Origin: Paguma larvata
Lineage: Eukaryota; Chordata; Mammalia; Carnivora; Viverridae
Length of the DNA: 64,000 bases
Assembly (NCBI GenBank): GCA_030068075.1
Contig: CM057842.1
Location: forward strand, 40,014,659-40,078,658
Reading direction: 5' to 3'
Part shown: in pieces, positions 46,153 to 58,283 of the stretch
Numbering within the stretch: the first letter of the stretch is position 1
Layout: each line of letters begins with the position of its first letter
Position numbers and translations under genes: made by a program
The notes under the pieces: model-generated
The model's input: the letters and a program-made list of their open reading frames with translations, nothing else
What the model was told of the DNA's origin: nothing
Database searches by the model: none

Positions 46153-46377
46153 TTTTTCTTTCTTTTTTTTTTTTTTAATGTTTATTTATTTTTGAGAGAC
46201 ATAGAGACAGAGCATGAGCAGGGGAAGGGCAGAGAGAGAGGGAGACACAGAAACTGAAGCAGGCTCCAGGCTCTGATGATGAGCCATCAGCACAGAGCCC
46301 GATGTGGGGCTCAAACTCACAGACCGTGAGATCATGACCTGAGCTGAAGTCGGCCGCTTAGCCGAATGAGCCACCCA
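46153..46377 (-). mobile_element. CAN-type SINE, reverse, 12 bp TSD
   Basis: A well-preserved body with an extra gatgat in the ctctgatgatgagccatcag part. The head lacks its first 5-7 bases (ends at gagccacccag). gttaacgttctt (46141-46152) and gttaatgttctt (46378-46389) match 11 of 12. Confidence 0.95.
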
Positions 46378-46389
46378 GTTAATGTTCTT

Positions 46390-47129
46390 AAAGTCAACAG
46401 ATATGGAGGCCAAAAGATTTTGTAGCATGTTTAATTACCCAAACTGAGATAGTAACATTCTGATTAAATTCTTATTTCTATCTTAGCGTTGGTTTTAGAA
46501 GATTCAGTTTAGGCCAAGATGGAAGTGAGAATGAGAGAGAACATTTATGATGATGTTTTGGTTTTATGGTGAGATTTCCATAATTGAACTCCTTTTTTGT
46601 CTCATACAAGTCTGGGTGTCTAATATTGATGCCAAAGCCTACTCTTCAGAATTGTTACAAAGATTAGAAATATGCACCAGTCAGGAATTGAGCACAGTCC
46701 ACAGAGTAGACAACTCAGCACGCAGGGACTTACCTTATGCATTCATTTGCAAGTTAAGTTTTACTGTTTACTCCTACACTACACAAAATTTGATCTCTTC
46801 TCTTCTTTTCTCTTCTCTTTCCTTTTCTTTTCTAAAAATGTCTTACTAACACAAGATCTCAGGAATTATATATTCTCTAGAGGAATATAGAACGGTGGCT
46901 ATTATGTCTAGATTTTCTAACTGGATATGTGACAGAGATTGTTCTTCATCTGCTTTCCTTCTGTGAAACAGAGATAGTATTATCTGCTTGCCTACAGCAA
47001 TATAGGTGGGTGGTAAAGGCAGAAGATAGTACTTGCAAATAGCTTTCAAAAATGTAAAATATTTAAAACTGTCTTTTGCTTTTGTACATTTCATCAGAGC
47101 TGACAAATTGGTGGCCCTGACTCGGACTT
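46390..47129. other. no recognised feature
   Basis: Apparently unique; a CT-rich run lies at 46797-46835. Overlapping forward frames of 72 and 100 codons (46547-46890) lack protein features. Confidence 0.45.
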
Positions 47130-47143
47130 AAGACCTTTTATTT

Positions 47144-47357
47144 GGGGCGCCTGGGTGGCTCAGTTGGTTAAGCATCCGACTTCGGCTCAGGTCATGATCT
47201 CACAGTTCATGTGTTCGAGCCCCACGTCGGGCTCTGAGCTGTCAGCTCGGAGCCTGGAGCCTGTTCTGGATTCTGCGACTCCCTCTATCTCTGCCCCTCC
47301 CCTGCTCGTGCTCTTTTTCTCTCTGTCTCTCAAAAATAAATAAACGTTTAAAAAAAA
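47144..47357 (+). mobile_element. CAN-type SINE, forward, 14 bp TSD
   Basis: A near-consensus copy: ggggcgcctgggtggctcag head, catgtgttcgagccccacgt B-box region, cggagcctggagcctgttct body, and caaaaataaataaacg before the A tail. aagaccttttattt is identical at 47130-47143 and 47358-47371. Confidence 0.97.
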
Positions 47358-47588
47358 AAGACCTTTTATTTGGCATGTGTATACAATTTCTTTTAGAAAG
47401 AGCCTGTGTTCTCCAGCTTACATGATTCTTTACAACTCCTGTGCTATTAGACTATTTTATTAATTTTTATTGATTTGCATTTCCATTTGAATTATTACCA
47501 AGGTAAAACATGAAAACTGATTTTGTGGAAATTTCCAGTCATTTCTTTGTGAAAACAAGTTTGGGTTAGCAGGTCCTTAGGGTTCTTT

Positions 47589-47826
47589 TTTTTTTTTTAA
47601 TGTTTTTTTGTTTTGTTTTGTTTTTGTTTTTTTTTTTTTTTAGAGAGAGAGAGAGAGAACACAACCAGGAAAGGGGCAGAGAGAGAGGGAGCCACAGAAT
47701 CTGAAGCAGGCTCTAGGCTCTGAGCTATCAGCCCAGAGCCCGATGCGGGGCTCAAACTTACGGACTGTGAGATCACATCCTAAGCCAAAGTCAGACGCTT
47801 AACTGACTGAACCACCCAGACGCCCC
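47589..47826 (-). mobile_element. CAN-type SINE, reverse, T-rich tail
   Basis: Head complement accacccagacgcccc, clear B-box region and body; the tail side has an expanded (TTTTG)n and 18 T. tccttagggttcttt (47574-47588) and tcctcaggattcttt (47827-47841) match 13 of 15. Forms an inverted pair with the copy at 47144. Confidence 0.94.
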
Positions 47827-47841
47827 TCCTCAGGATTCTTT

Positions 47842-50454
47842 TAGCATGTCGAACCAATGTCATATTGTTACTTTCAAACAGAACCTAAGAGGTTTGTGAA
47901 TTTAGTTAGTAATATATACAAAATTACGTCTTTGCAGCCTGTTCTTTAATTACGAATGTAAGCAACAAACCACAGTAGTATTAGTGCTTACACTCCATCA
48001 CTAATAGAAGTTACACATTTTGTAGTCCCGTTACACATTTCGTGGATATCTTGAAATATTGCTCATCTTTACTTTGAAAGTATAGTTGTTGTTGAATCCA
48101 CTGCTAGATCGTGTTATCGTCTTATTATTCAAGGGCATACACTGCTATATCACAAATGTGTCCTAATAATATTTGGATAATTGTGTTTCAGAATAATTTG
48201 TTTCCTTTGCATCGTTTGTAATCCCTTATGTTTTTAGTTCATACACTTAACATCCTTCTGAGAAATACCTTGGCAAGAGAGAAACAAAATGAGAAAGAAA
48301 ACAAAACAGAACAGAAACTACAGCTCTAAAACCAGGTTTCTTTATCTAAAGAAAGCACTTATTAGTTCAACACAACATATTCAGTGCTGTTATCAATTCG
48401 GTACTGTCATATAATCTTTTATTTTCAGTGAGAGAAAACGTATTGGGAATTATTATCTCCCAATGGCAAAATTATTCCTTTAGTAAATCTTTCTTTACTT
48501 AACAGCACCTTTCTCACAAACACATTTATATGCACATTTTATCTTTTAACACACTTAACTAAAAAGAACACAGAATGGTTTAAAATTATGGATTAAGAAT
48601 TTATTACACCCACCAGTATATTTGCATAGATTTGAAAACAGCAAACTAGCACCGTGCAAATCACATACAATATGGGTCTTGAAAACCTGGACCAAATGAA
48701 AACATTCAACTGTGAAATTTTAAATAGTAGGCCTGGACTTTGATGAGTCTGTTATTTCAAAAATACACGTTGTTCTGTGCCGTAACTGCCCCAATTATGT
48801 TTTCTGCTTGTTGGTGTACTAAGCAGCGTTTTAACCTTCATGTCAGCTGGGAATTATGCAAAACAGCAGTTCCTCCAGATACACCGGGTGCTTCTGTGTG
48901 TCCTCGGAATGATCGGTGTGATGATATTCTGGGCTGATGTGGCTGTCGTCTGATCGGAGTGTGAGTAAGGATTAGGCCTCTGCTGGACAAATTCCATTTC
49001 TTTCTTACAGTCTTCCCTGAGAAGTGATTATCAGAACTCTGACTTTCAAAACAGCAGAATGACATTAAAAAATAATCAAGCCATTAAAAGATAAAAATAC
49101 AAAAGGATTTTATTTAGTAGTGTTATAACATTACCTTCTACCCCCACATGGAGAGAAAAAAAAGAAAGGAAAATCAATCAATATGGAGAAAGTATGCAGA
49201 TCTTGTAATTTCATATCCCAAGCCTGAGTTTCTCCCTTTAACATTGTATCCTGTGTAGTGTCTAAGAGAATAGTAATATTTTATGCGTTAATAATTTTAT
49301 GCATACTAGTAATGATTTCCACCATTCATGTTAGATTATAAACTCCAAAAAGCGGCGATCTTTCTTTCAGCCCATCCAAGAGTACCATAGATGAATGGAT
49401 CCTAGAGAGTATCTTAGTGGTGTGAGGGATTGAGGCAGGATAGGAAAGGAAGCCAATAAATAGGCTATGCAGTGGCTCAGTACCCCTGGAAAATTCTGGA
49501 AGAGAGTGTGGGAAACATGTCAGAAGCTGGAATGGTTATTTCCCCCCTTTCATCCGTCATTGGCCTAAAGCTGCTTTAGAGGCCTTAATGCTGCTGCCCT
49601 TGTGACTTTCTGTGAGTCCCTTGCACAGGTCAACAGGGGAGGAGGAAGCCCTCAGGTCCAGAGACTCATGTCCCCTGCAGGACTGATGAACAGAAAGAGA
49701 TACTGGGGGAACCCAGTGTGCCTCATGCAACTGTCATACTAGGGCATAGTGAAGACAATTTTATATGGTTCATCAAAAAAAGAGTTGCATGAGACCAGGA
49801 GAGAAAATCGTATGGCAATTCTGAGAAAAGTGGACTAAAAAATAAGAAAATTTACCTTCCAGTGCTTCTTGAATTTTAGCGTAATCACTTGAATTTGTTC
49901 AACAGAAACACGCATGTTATTTAACAAAAAAAAAAAAGAAAAAAAACTTTTGGGAGAAGGTAGGTGGAAGTTATGGGCCATATGCATGAAAGGAGGAAAG
50001 AAAAAGACCAAAAATTGCCATAGTGAAAGAAAGCGAAGTGTGCTCAGTCTCTCACAGTATTTCAGCACAGAAGGCACGAAACAAAAACCAAGGGCACATG
50101 TCTCATCCTTCACTCCCACCATGCAGAGCTTACGCTGTGAAAATTAACAGTCTTTTGCTTCATCAGAATTAAAGTCATACACAATTTGCAGACATACACT
50201 CCCACCTTTGGACAGAAATTATTCATTCTGTAGCCTCCGTTGGAAAATGCCTCTGAACTATGGAAAATTTCTCACAGTGAGGTAATCGTTTTAATTGTTT
50301 TCTTCTGAGTGGAATGTAAACTCTGAAATCAGGAACTTACACGTGCCGTTTAATCGTTTACTCACACAATGCCTGTTACATAATATTTATTCTGTCTGTG
50401 ATAGTTTCATGAGTGAACTTAATCGAATGTGTTAAATGAAGTCGTTTCTATAAT
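47842..50454. other. repeat-poor stretch, nothing recognised
   Basis: About 2.6 kb. Only a weak L2-like phrase near 49325-49385 was noted; frames reach 95 codons without protein features. Confidence 0.4.
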
Positions 50455-50682
50455 CTAGTGGTCTTGAAAGGAGATAATGGGAGATGACCCCCACCACCAT
50501 CATTTTTCAATGTCTAGAGAGATTTTTCGTTGTCGCAACAGGAGGCTGTTACTGGGCATCTAATGAGTAGAGGCTAGGATACCGCTAAACATCTCACAAA
50601 GTACAGGACACCGTCCACAACAAAGAATTCCCCATGTCAGCCTGTCAGCAGTGACAAGGCTGAGAAACGCTGCTATAAAGCC
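50455..50682 (+). repeat. MER20-like hAT-Charlie fragment
   Basis: In order: tcaatgtctagagagatttt, tcgttgtcgcaacaggaggc, tgttactgggcatctaatga, gtagaggctaggataccgct, aaacatctcacaaagtacag, cacaacaaagaattcccc and gacaaggctgagaaacgctg. These follow MER20-type nonautonomous hAT elements; the 5' terminal repeat is degraded. Confidence 0.75.
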
Positions 50683-51444
50683 TATCGTGTGTGGTCATTC
50701 ACATATTTTATCCACATGTTGTAAAATGTCCTATTAGTCAATAACTAGGGCATTGCTTTTTTTGTCCAATACTTAGTGAAGTGTCACTTAACTAATCACA
50801 TATAAAGTTATTTGATTCATTTTAGAGTTAATTTGTGCCCTGAATTTGGGTTTCTCCAGAAGCCATCCCAGACGAGTAATCTTACACAAGTAATTTAGAT
50901 CGAGAGGTGATCACTGGAAATAGCAGTAGAAAATAAGGAGTTGGGTCAGGGAAAAAGGGTAGGCTAGGCAATAGTGTTGTATTATCAGGATATTTACCGC
51001 TGTGAGCTACTGGAGCTGTCCTACTGGAAAACCCTGGGAGACAGAGTACAGCACAAAGTTATCCCAGCTGAGGGGTGACGATGCTAGGGGCTATGTCGTC
51101 CAGCTCCTTTTCCTCATTGGCTGAAAGCTGCCTCCAGAAGCTCTAACCCTCAAGTACTTCTGGCTTGCCCTCCACCCAGGGCAAATGTACTCCACAGCTA
51201 GATAAAGACTTTAGGTAGAGAGTCGCAGGTGTTCATGTTAAGCAGCCTTTGGTGTGACGGTAAGGCCAAGAGATTATGGCAGACAAGAACAGTAGCTACT
51301 TCATCCTGATATAGTTGGTTTATGACCAAATGTGAGTTCATGTAGGGAATCGTAGAACTAAGATTGTTTACAGTGACTTTCTATTAAGTTTTTTTTTTGG
51401 TAACTCAGTCCTCCTTGATCCTTATCATTCTCCTTTTGGTATTT
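50683..51444. other. no recognised feature
   Basis: Apparently unique sequence of moderate GC. Confidence 0.45.
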
Positions 51445-51590
51445 TAGAATCATAGAATCATGAAGCCTTTCGGTGTGTTTGACCCAACCTCATCCATAAC
51501 TTGGACAAACAGATGTTTAGCTTCAGTTTAAGTATTTTTCCCCCACTACTTTCTAAGTACTTGATTAATCTGATTGATGCCAAATAATAA
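51445..51590 (-). repeat. CR1/L3-like ancient LINE 3' end, reverse
   Basis: tagaatcatagaatcat at its low-coordinate end is the complement of the ATTCTATGAT-type terminal repeat of CR1 elements, followed by the CR1/L3-like phrases gacccaacctcatccataac and caaacagatgtttagcttca. CR1/L3 elements predate placental mammals. Assignment is by eye. Confidence 0.45.
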
Positions 51591-54517
51591 ATAGTATGTT
51601 GTCTTTTGTATTTGTACTTTTATCATAGATTAATGAATGTCTGACTGTCCTTGACGTATAGATCTATTGCTTTCGGAAATACCTTGACTTTAATTCTTGA
51701 TTTATTTTTGGAAAGAATATTAAACCCAAAAGAACTGGCAAAATGTTATTCAGAAGATGGTGACTGTTTGAAAGTCTCCATATTTTGTGTACCTTTATAA
51801 TTTAAATATTAATGAAAGCTTCCCATTAAATACTCATTCCAAATAGGTGTGTGATACTAATTTATAAGGAAACACAAAATTAGTTTTATAGAAACTTCTA
51901 AAACTCGTATAAATCAACCCTCAATGCAATATTCATCTCTGTCCACACATTGTATTAAAGTGTGCTAAAATGTATAAATTTAACCCTGATACATAGGAGC
52001 TGAAGGCTCTTTTGCATGATTTACAGGATCACTGAAGGATTTATTTTTCCTCCCCCATCGTTTTTCTACCATCATCTCAAGATTTATATTATCCAATCAG
52101 GTAAAGACCACTTTCCACCCCATTTGAATAACTGCTGATAGGTCGTAACTTTTCTAGAAAGGCATATCAGATACTGTAGTGATATTCTTTGATTTGACAA
52201 TTCTTGAACAGGAAAAGTTTCCCTGCTAAGATTTTCAACATCAATCCACTCGTCGTGTTCTTACAAGTCTTTTTTAAGACTTTAAACACAAAAAGGAACT
52301 GTGCGTGTCAAGTTCTCAAAAAACTATTACCAAAAAAAAAAAAAAAAGTTATCAAGACAACCGTTCAATTTATTTTAAATTTAATTTCAAGAAGAATGTT
52401 AATATCAATGATTTTATGATAGTTACAACAATTTACTATCATGTCATAAATGCAGTGTCTTTCATTTTAGGTTTATTTTTTTCTTCCAAGTTTAATTAGA
52501 TGCAGTATAATTTTTGTGCACAGTAGCACATATCTCGCATTTTATTCACTGCTATTGTTTATGTCATTCTGTAGAGAGTTAACAAAGGGCAAGGACAGGA
52601 GATAAAGACTTTTACACATTTACATGTTATCTTATAAATATTTTATAGAAGGTTGATTTAAGATGAAAAGTTTGGGGCTATTAAAAACATCAAAAATGTT
52701 ACTTAGAACATTTAGATCATGCCATTGGAACTATTTTTCAAATAAGTTTTGCCAGTTATGTTACAGAAGAGATTCTAACGCTATGAAAGACACCAGTTTT
52801 ATTGGTATTTTACAGAAATCTATTTCTCGAAGAATTAATTTGTATATTTAGACAGCGAATCTGGCGTGAGTATGCCCTAGTTCCATTTGTGATATATGGA
52901 TTCCGTTTGGTATCTGTGACAAAGTGCTATAGCAATCAACCTGGTTTTTATTTAGCATTTGAAAGGACAATCAGCCAAATTCTAATCTCAGATGTGTGAA
53001 CTTATCACATATTTCATGAAATATGCTGCTTTGCAGTATCAAAAATGGATATGAAGCATTTATGGCAAAGCACAGTACAAGAGAGGCACATGAGGCTGTA
53101 TGAATTCATTTTCAGGGAATGAACTTGGGACTTTACTCCTGCCTTCAGGAACCAAGAACGCATGAGTTTCCTTTCTTTCTTGGTGTTGCTCTCAGTTCAG
53201 GAAATCTTATCGGTGGGCAGAAGAGAGAGGCTAACCATTGTCTGTTGGAAGACAGGAGGGCTGCAAAACTTGGAAGTCTTAGATTACCTGAGGGCTGCTC
53301 AGTACACAGATGGTTTTGTTTTCCTTTGGTGATCCCTGACTGAACCGGCCATCAGTCATTTGTATTCTCCCGTATAGCTCTTGATGAATTTCACTTATGG
53401 CTACTTTTACAGTGAGTTTATAGACTGCCAGATCTGGCTATTGTTTTTTATATAGGCTATTTTGATTTCATTTTTCACCCTTACTTTCTACACCTCACAA
53501 TGAATAAAGCCATAATATTAGGAGGTGGCAAAGACCTTTAATATGTATATACTTCAATCAACGTTCTAAATTTCTGGTCTTCCATGAAAGGCAGTCCAGA
53601 ATGTTTCATCCTTTGTGGCTTCTGCACTGAGAATGAGTTAAACTTAACTGTATCATTAAGAGAAATATTTACTACAGGAACTCATGACTTGTACATTTAA
53701 AATTTTACATTTTTTAACCTGATCATCTATTCCGTACACCATGTTTCCACTCTATTGTATATAATTATGTTTAGTTAGAGGCAGATTTTGTCAAATTCTA
53801 ATGAAATACCCAATGTCAGTTTTTATGCTTTTTTACTGGAGCTATGGTTCTTAAACATTATTATTTAATATGATTAATAATACCTTTTTTGGATGTAGGC
53901 CACATTTTCATAGACACTTAACTATTCTGAAGGAGATTGCTTTATTTTTAAAGATGCAGTTGAGTTGAAACTGACATTATGCAACTTAAAAATATATATT
54001 TAATCTCCTTTCACTTTGAAGAATTACAGTTCTTGAATGAATTTCTTCATTATTAATTATTAATACCTACTGTACCTGAAGATCAAGTCCTATAGGCAAA
54101 CTAAATGCCAGCCTTTACCATACACTAGCTATTTTAAGTGAATAATTTAAAACATACACACTCAAATGTATTATCTTTCTTTCCTCCTAGATATTGTTTG
54201 AATATCTCATCTAAAAAAGAGTTTCAAGCATATGTTTTTGGTGTGTTTTATAGTAACCTACCTTTTCACTCTGAATTTGATACTGCTTGGGTCATGTAAT
54301 AAAGACTGCAAATCAAGGAATGGGCTGAGCGAGAGGAATCAACCTTACTTTCTCAGTGACTGTGAAGAAGATGGGGATCTTTAGTCTCAGCCCAGATTCT
54401 TCCACTGATTTAATGTGTGATAGGGAATTTGTGTTTCTTCTGATATCTTTTAGGAATATTTACAGTTACAATATAATAATTTCAACATTTCCATGAGTAA
54501 TATTGCCTATAAACATT
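51591..54517. other. AT-rich, repeat-poor stretch
   Basis: Almost 3 kb without a gene or nameable repeat; contains an A15 run at 52332-52347. Frames are at most 74 codons. Confidence 0.4.
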
Positions 54518-54537
54518 AAACACTGAAAAAAATGTAA

Positions 54538-54736
54538 TGTTTGTTTATTTTTTAGAGAGAGAGACAGAGAGCAAGCAAGGGAGGGAAGGAGAGAGAGGGA
54601 GACACAGAATATGAAGCAGGCTTCAGGCTCCAACCTGTCAGCACAGAACCCAATGTGGGGCTCGAACTCATGAACCATGAGATCATGACCTGAGCAGAAG
54701 TTGGAGGATTAACTGACTGAGCCACCCAGGCACCCC
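54538..54736 (-). mobile_element. CAN-type SINE, reverse, long TSD
   Basis: Head complement tgactgagccacccaggcac, B-box region and body are clear. aaacactgaaaaaaatgtaa (54518-54537) and aaacattgaaaaatgtaa (54737-54754) form an imperfect TSD of about 18-20 bp. Confidence 0.94.
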
Positions 54737-55149
54737 AAACATTGAAAAATGTAAATTTCTGGCTAGACCAAACTCACTCATGGAGCTGCTGTTATAGTTA
54801 ATGTTTTTATTATTATTGTTCAGTAATAGGTTTAATACGTAGCTGTACCGTAGACCCTTTTAAATTGCATTTGCATTCTTGCCATTTAAAATCACCAAAA
54901 ATGAATCTCTGAATATAAAACATGGTTACTTAACAGTTTATAATAAAAAAATCCAATGTGTACAAAATTAATAACAATGAAAGTTAGGTGATTCAGTGAC
55001 ATAAAGACTCCCAGAATATTTCAAAATCTAATGTAGATATTGAGTTTTTTACTAGAGTTATATATTTAATATCTTCCTTTCGTTGATGAATCCTGCCTTC
55101 TCTAGTCTATTATTTTGGCCAAGTTTCTTTTAATTTTTATTTAGCATAG

Positions 55150-55330
55150 GACTTCACCAAACTATGAATATTTACTGAATGGTTAGAGTTCTACAAATAC
55201 TTATGAAGCTCCTGCTGTATGTCTGATTCCACGAGAGGCATTGACTAAGTGCCTGACTCCTAAAGATACCTGTAAGAAACCATTCTCACCTCAGAACCTA
55301 ACAGTATATTCAAACACTCACAATCTATGA
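55150..55330 (-). repeat. L2 fragment, reverse
   Basis: atttactgaatggttagagt, ctcctgctgtatgtctgatt and tctcacctcagaacctaaca read as the complement of the L2 3' region. Confidence 0.45.
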
Positions 55331-55434
55331 TATGACAAAAGCCATGACAAAAGGAAAAAAAAAAGAGAGAAGTACTCATGTCACAACTGTGAAGCCCAAT
55401 AAAGAATAAATCATCAAAATTCTCTGTGGTCCAT

Positions 55435-55572
55435 TTTTCAGCAAATATTGATTGAGTACTTACTATGAACCAGGTCTTATTTGAAACACTAGAAAAGTGT
55501 CAGTGAATAAAACATTCAAAATCTCTGTTCTTATAAGGCTAACATGGTAGTGGAGGGAGATGGAAAATGAAT
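55435..55572 (-). repeat. L2 fragment, reverse
   Basis: agcaaatattgattgagtac, ttactatgaaccaggtctta, tcagtgaataaaacattcaa and ctgttcttataaggctaaca follow the complement of the L2 3' end more closely than the piece upstream. Confidence 0.6.
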
Positions 55573-56336
55573 GTTACGTATTATAAGTAAGTAAATTATA
55601 TAGTAGACAATATTTGACTGTTTTCCCCCTTTTAGGCAAATAAACTTATATCCTGGTAAAGGGACATATTTGGGGCAATTGGGGCGGGGGTGACTAAAAA
55701 ATCAAGTCTGATTATTCATGTCAAATATGCAAATATATTTGAAAAATATGAAATAAGTTGTAGGTTTACTTCCCCAAATTACATATTTTATTGCTACTAA
55801 GATGCACATATTTTCACATATTTAGTGGGTCTGAAAAGAGCATATAAAGTAATCAATAGGATATAACATTCATTGTCAACAGGGTGGCAAGTGTAATGCA
55901 AGCTGTCACTCGCTGTGAATGTACAAACTCGAATTTCATTCATGGGAAACCATTACCATTGGTCTTTCAATTAACACACCATTAATGAATCCTTAAAGAA
56001 AACAAATGAATCTTGGTTGTAATCTGAAATATTTCAGTAATTGCTTGTGTAAGATCAAGAAATCAGCAACTCAGAACTTGCATGAAGTGTGAGATGTTAC
56101 GTGAAAGGGTGTGAAATATTATGTGAATGATCCATTAAAGAAGTCAGCTAAGTCTCAAAGAGCTCTGCAATGTTTTAAAATAAAACTTTCAGATAGTTCA
56201 AATGCAAAATTAGTCAAGTCGGCAATTTTTTATTGCTTCTAGTAAAACATGAGTTATTGGTTTGTCTAATAGTTAATGATGTCTTAGTTTATATGAAATC
56301 TAATAACTGACCAATAGCTGGATTTCCCTTCCAGCT
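55573..56336. other. no recognised feature
   Basis: AT-rich sequence up to a minisatellite. Confidence 0.45.
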
Positions 56337-56337
56337 A

Positions 56338-56416
56338 TTCATGAAAATAATTATTCATGAAAATAATTATTTCATGAAAATAATTCATGAAAATAATTCA
56401 TGAAAATAATTATTTT
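56338..56416 (+). repeat. small tandem repeat, five units of ttcatgaaaataa
   Basis: Five units start with ttcatgaaaataa; two are the bare 13 bp unit and three carry an extra tta or ttat. The unit contains the palindrome ttcatgaa, and the longer form contains the palindrome aataatt. Confidence 0.9.
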
Positions 56417-57270
56417 CAAATGAGGAAATTTGAATTCTGATATTTAAAAGCCATCGCAGAAAAGATCATCTGTTTGGAGTTTACACATGGACATTCCAGA
56501 TCAGCAGGTGAAGAAGACAGAGACCATCTGCTGCAATTAAACATAGAAGATTTCATTCAAATAACTAAATAATTGCTATAAGCTATCAGCTGGAGGATCA
56601 AAAGTAAGAGCATTCGCTCTTTTTGTCATTCAGAGTCGTTCAGTCAGGTTTCCCAAGACGAGGATATCATTTTTATAGATCCATTTTACCACGCTTTGGA
56701 GTTTTTTCATCTCTACTACTTTGATTTTTTTTTAAAAAAACTGTTCAAGTTGATTTATAACACTGTTCTAGTTTTCTCTGTAAGTTCAATGATGTTTGCA
56801 TAGCTACTGCTCTGTTGTGTATACCGATAGACTTAACTTTTTCAACCACTGTCATTTGGACAGTTAAGCACAGTTGCACAACAGCATGATTGGAGATAGC
56901 AGAAGGAGAGGCGAAGAAATGAGTGCATGCCTCAACTCCTGCTTGGTACCTGTCACAAGTCAGCCAAACCACACACAGGGCGAGCGACGTTGTTATCTTA
57001 AGAACGAAAGGGTAGGGAACAGAGGGAGTTTTGCTGTACATTTCCTTTCCTTGGGAAAGGAAACAATTCTTCCTAGTACTCCTCCAAGAATGCTAGTGGT
57101 TACCGTATTTAGAGTTTTGGCAATTCTTGTGAAGAAAGAAACTAGAGCTACTGATGGATAAATCATTTGAAAAATCAGATAAAAACTGGACTTCCAGTTA
57201 CTGTTTTAATTCAAAAATGCGGTATGTTTTTATGTTTATGAGCAAACGTGGTTTAAAAACATTGAAGCAT
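56417..57270. other. no recognised feature
   Basis: Apparently unique. Overlapping frames of 98 (reverse) and 95 (forward) codons at 56745-57161 have no recognisable protein features. Confidence 0.4.
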
Positions 57271-57274
57271 TAAT

Positions 57275-57396
57275 TATGTACTTTATAGTATTAAAATATT
57301 GTTAATAAAATAAATGGTTTATAAAATCATAAAAGTATTATTTATATATGTACTCTATAGTGTTAAAATATTGTTAGTAAAATAAATGGTCTACAT
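57275..57396 (+). repeat. tandem duplication, 72 bp period
   Basis: A segment starting tatgtactttatagtattaa at 57275 recurs at 57347 as tatgtactctatagtgttaa, with about 50 bp of strong similarity (attgttaataaaataaatgg and attgttagtaaaataaatgg). Confidence 0.88.
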
Positions 57397-57624
57397 ACTA
57401 TATGGTAAAAATAACAGTACCTTTTAATGGAATTTCTTCTTAAACAATATTGGTAGACTTTTCTCATTTTTTTGCTACATAATTTCCTTTTGTGGTTGAG
57501 ACTATTGGTAAAAATCTAAGTGTGATACACTACCAGACCTATCCATATCTCAGCGACAGAGTTATATACTCTGATGTATTACTTTTTCCTTTTTTCACCT
57601 GAAAGTAATTTTTTTTCTCATTGA

Positions 57625-57835
57625 GTTTTTTAGAATAAACTTTATTTTTTAGAGAAGTTTTAGATTCACAGCAAAATTGGGTGGAAAATGTGGAATTCTC
57701 ATATCTCCTCTCCTCCCACGCGCTATAGCCTCCTCCACTGCTGCCATCCCACAGCAGAGGGTGCGTCTGTCACAGTCCACGCCCCCGCACTGCTTTATCA
57801 TTATTATCAAAGTCCAGAGTTTACATTACAGTTCT
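57625..57835 (-). mobile_element. old L1M 3' end fragment, reverse
   Basis: aagttttagattcacagcaa, aattgggtggaaaatgtgga, cactgctgccatcccacagc and aaagtccagagtttacatta are the antisense of an old L1M 3' end. The younger L1 joins it at about 57840. Confidence 0.65.
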
Positions 57836-57839
57836 CTCT

Positions 57840-58237
57840 TTTTTATCTTTCCAGTTTTAATTTCAGTTCTAGTTAGTTAACACATAGTGCAATATTCATT
57901 TCAAGAATAGAATTTAGTGAATCATCACTTACATATAACACCCAGTGCTCATCCCAACGAGTGCCCTCCTTAATGCCCATCACACATTTAGCCCATCTCC
58001 CAGCCACCTTCCCTTTAGCCAGTTTGCTCTCTACTGTTAAGAGTCTCTCTTATGGTTTGCCTCCCTTTCTTTTATTTCCTTTCCCCTATATTTTACTGTT
58101 TTGTTTCTTAAATTCCACGTATGAGGGAAACCATATATTTCTCTTTTCTCTGACTGACTTTCACCTAGCACAATACTCTCTAGCTCCATCCATGTCATGG
58201 CAAATGGCAAGACTTTGTTCTTTTTTATGGCTGAGTA

Positions 58238-58283
<46 letters not shown>

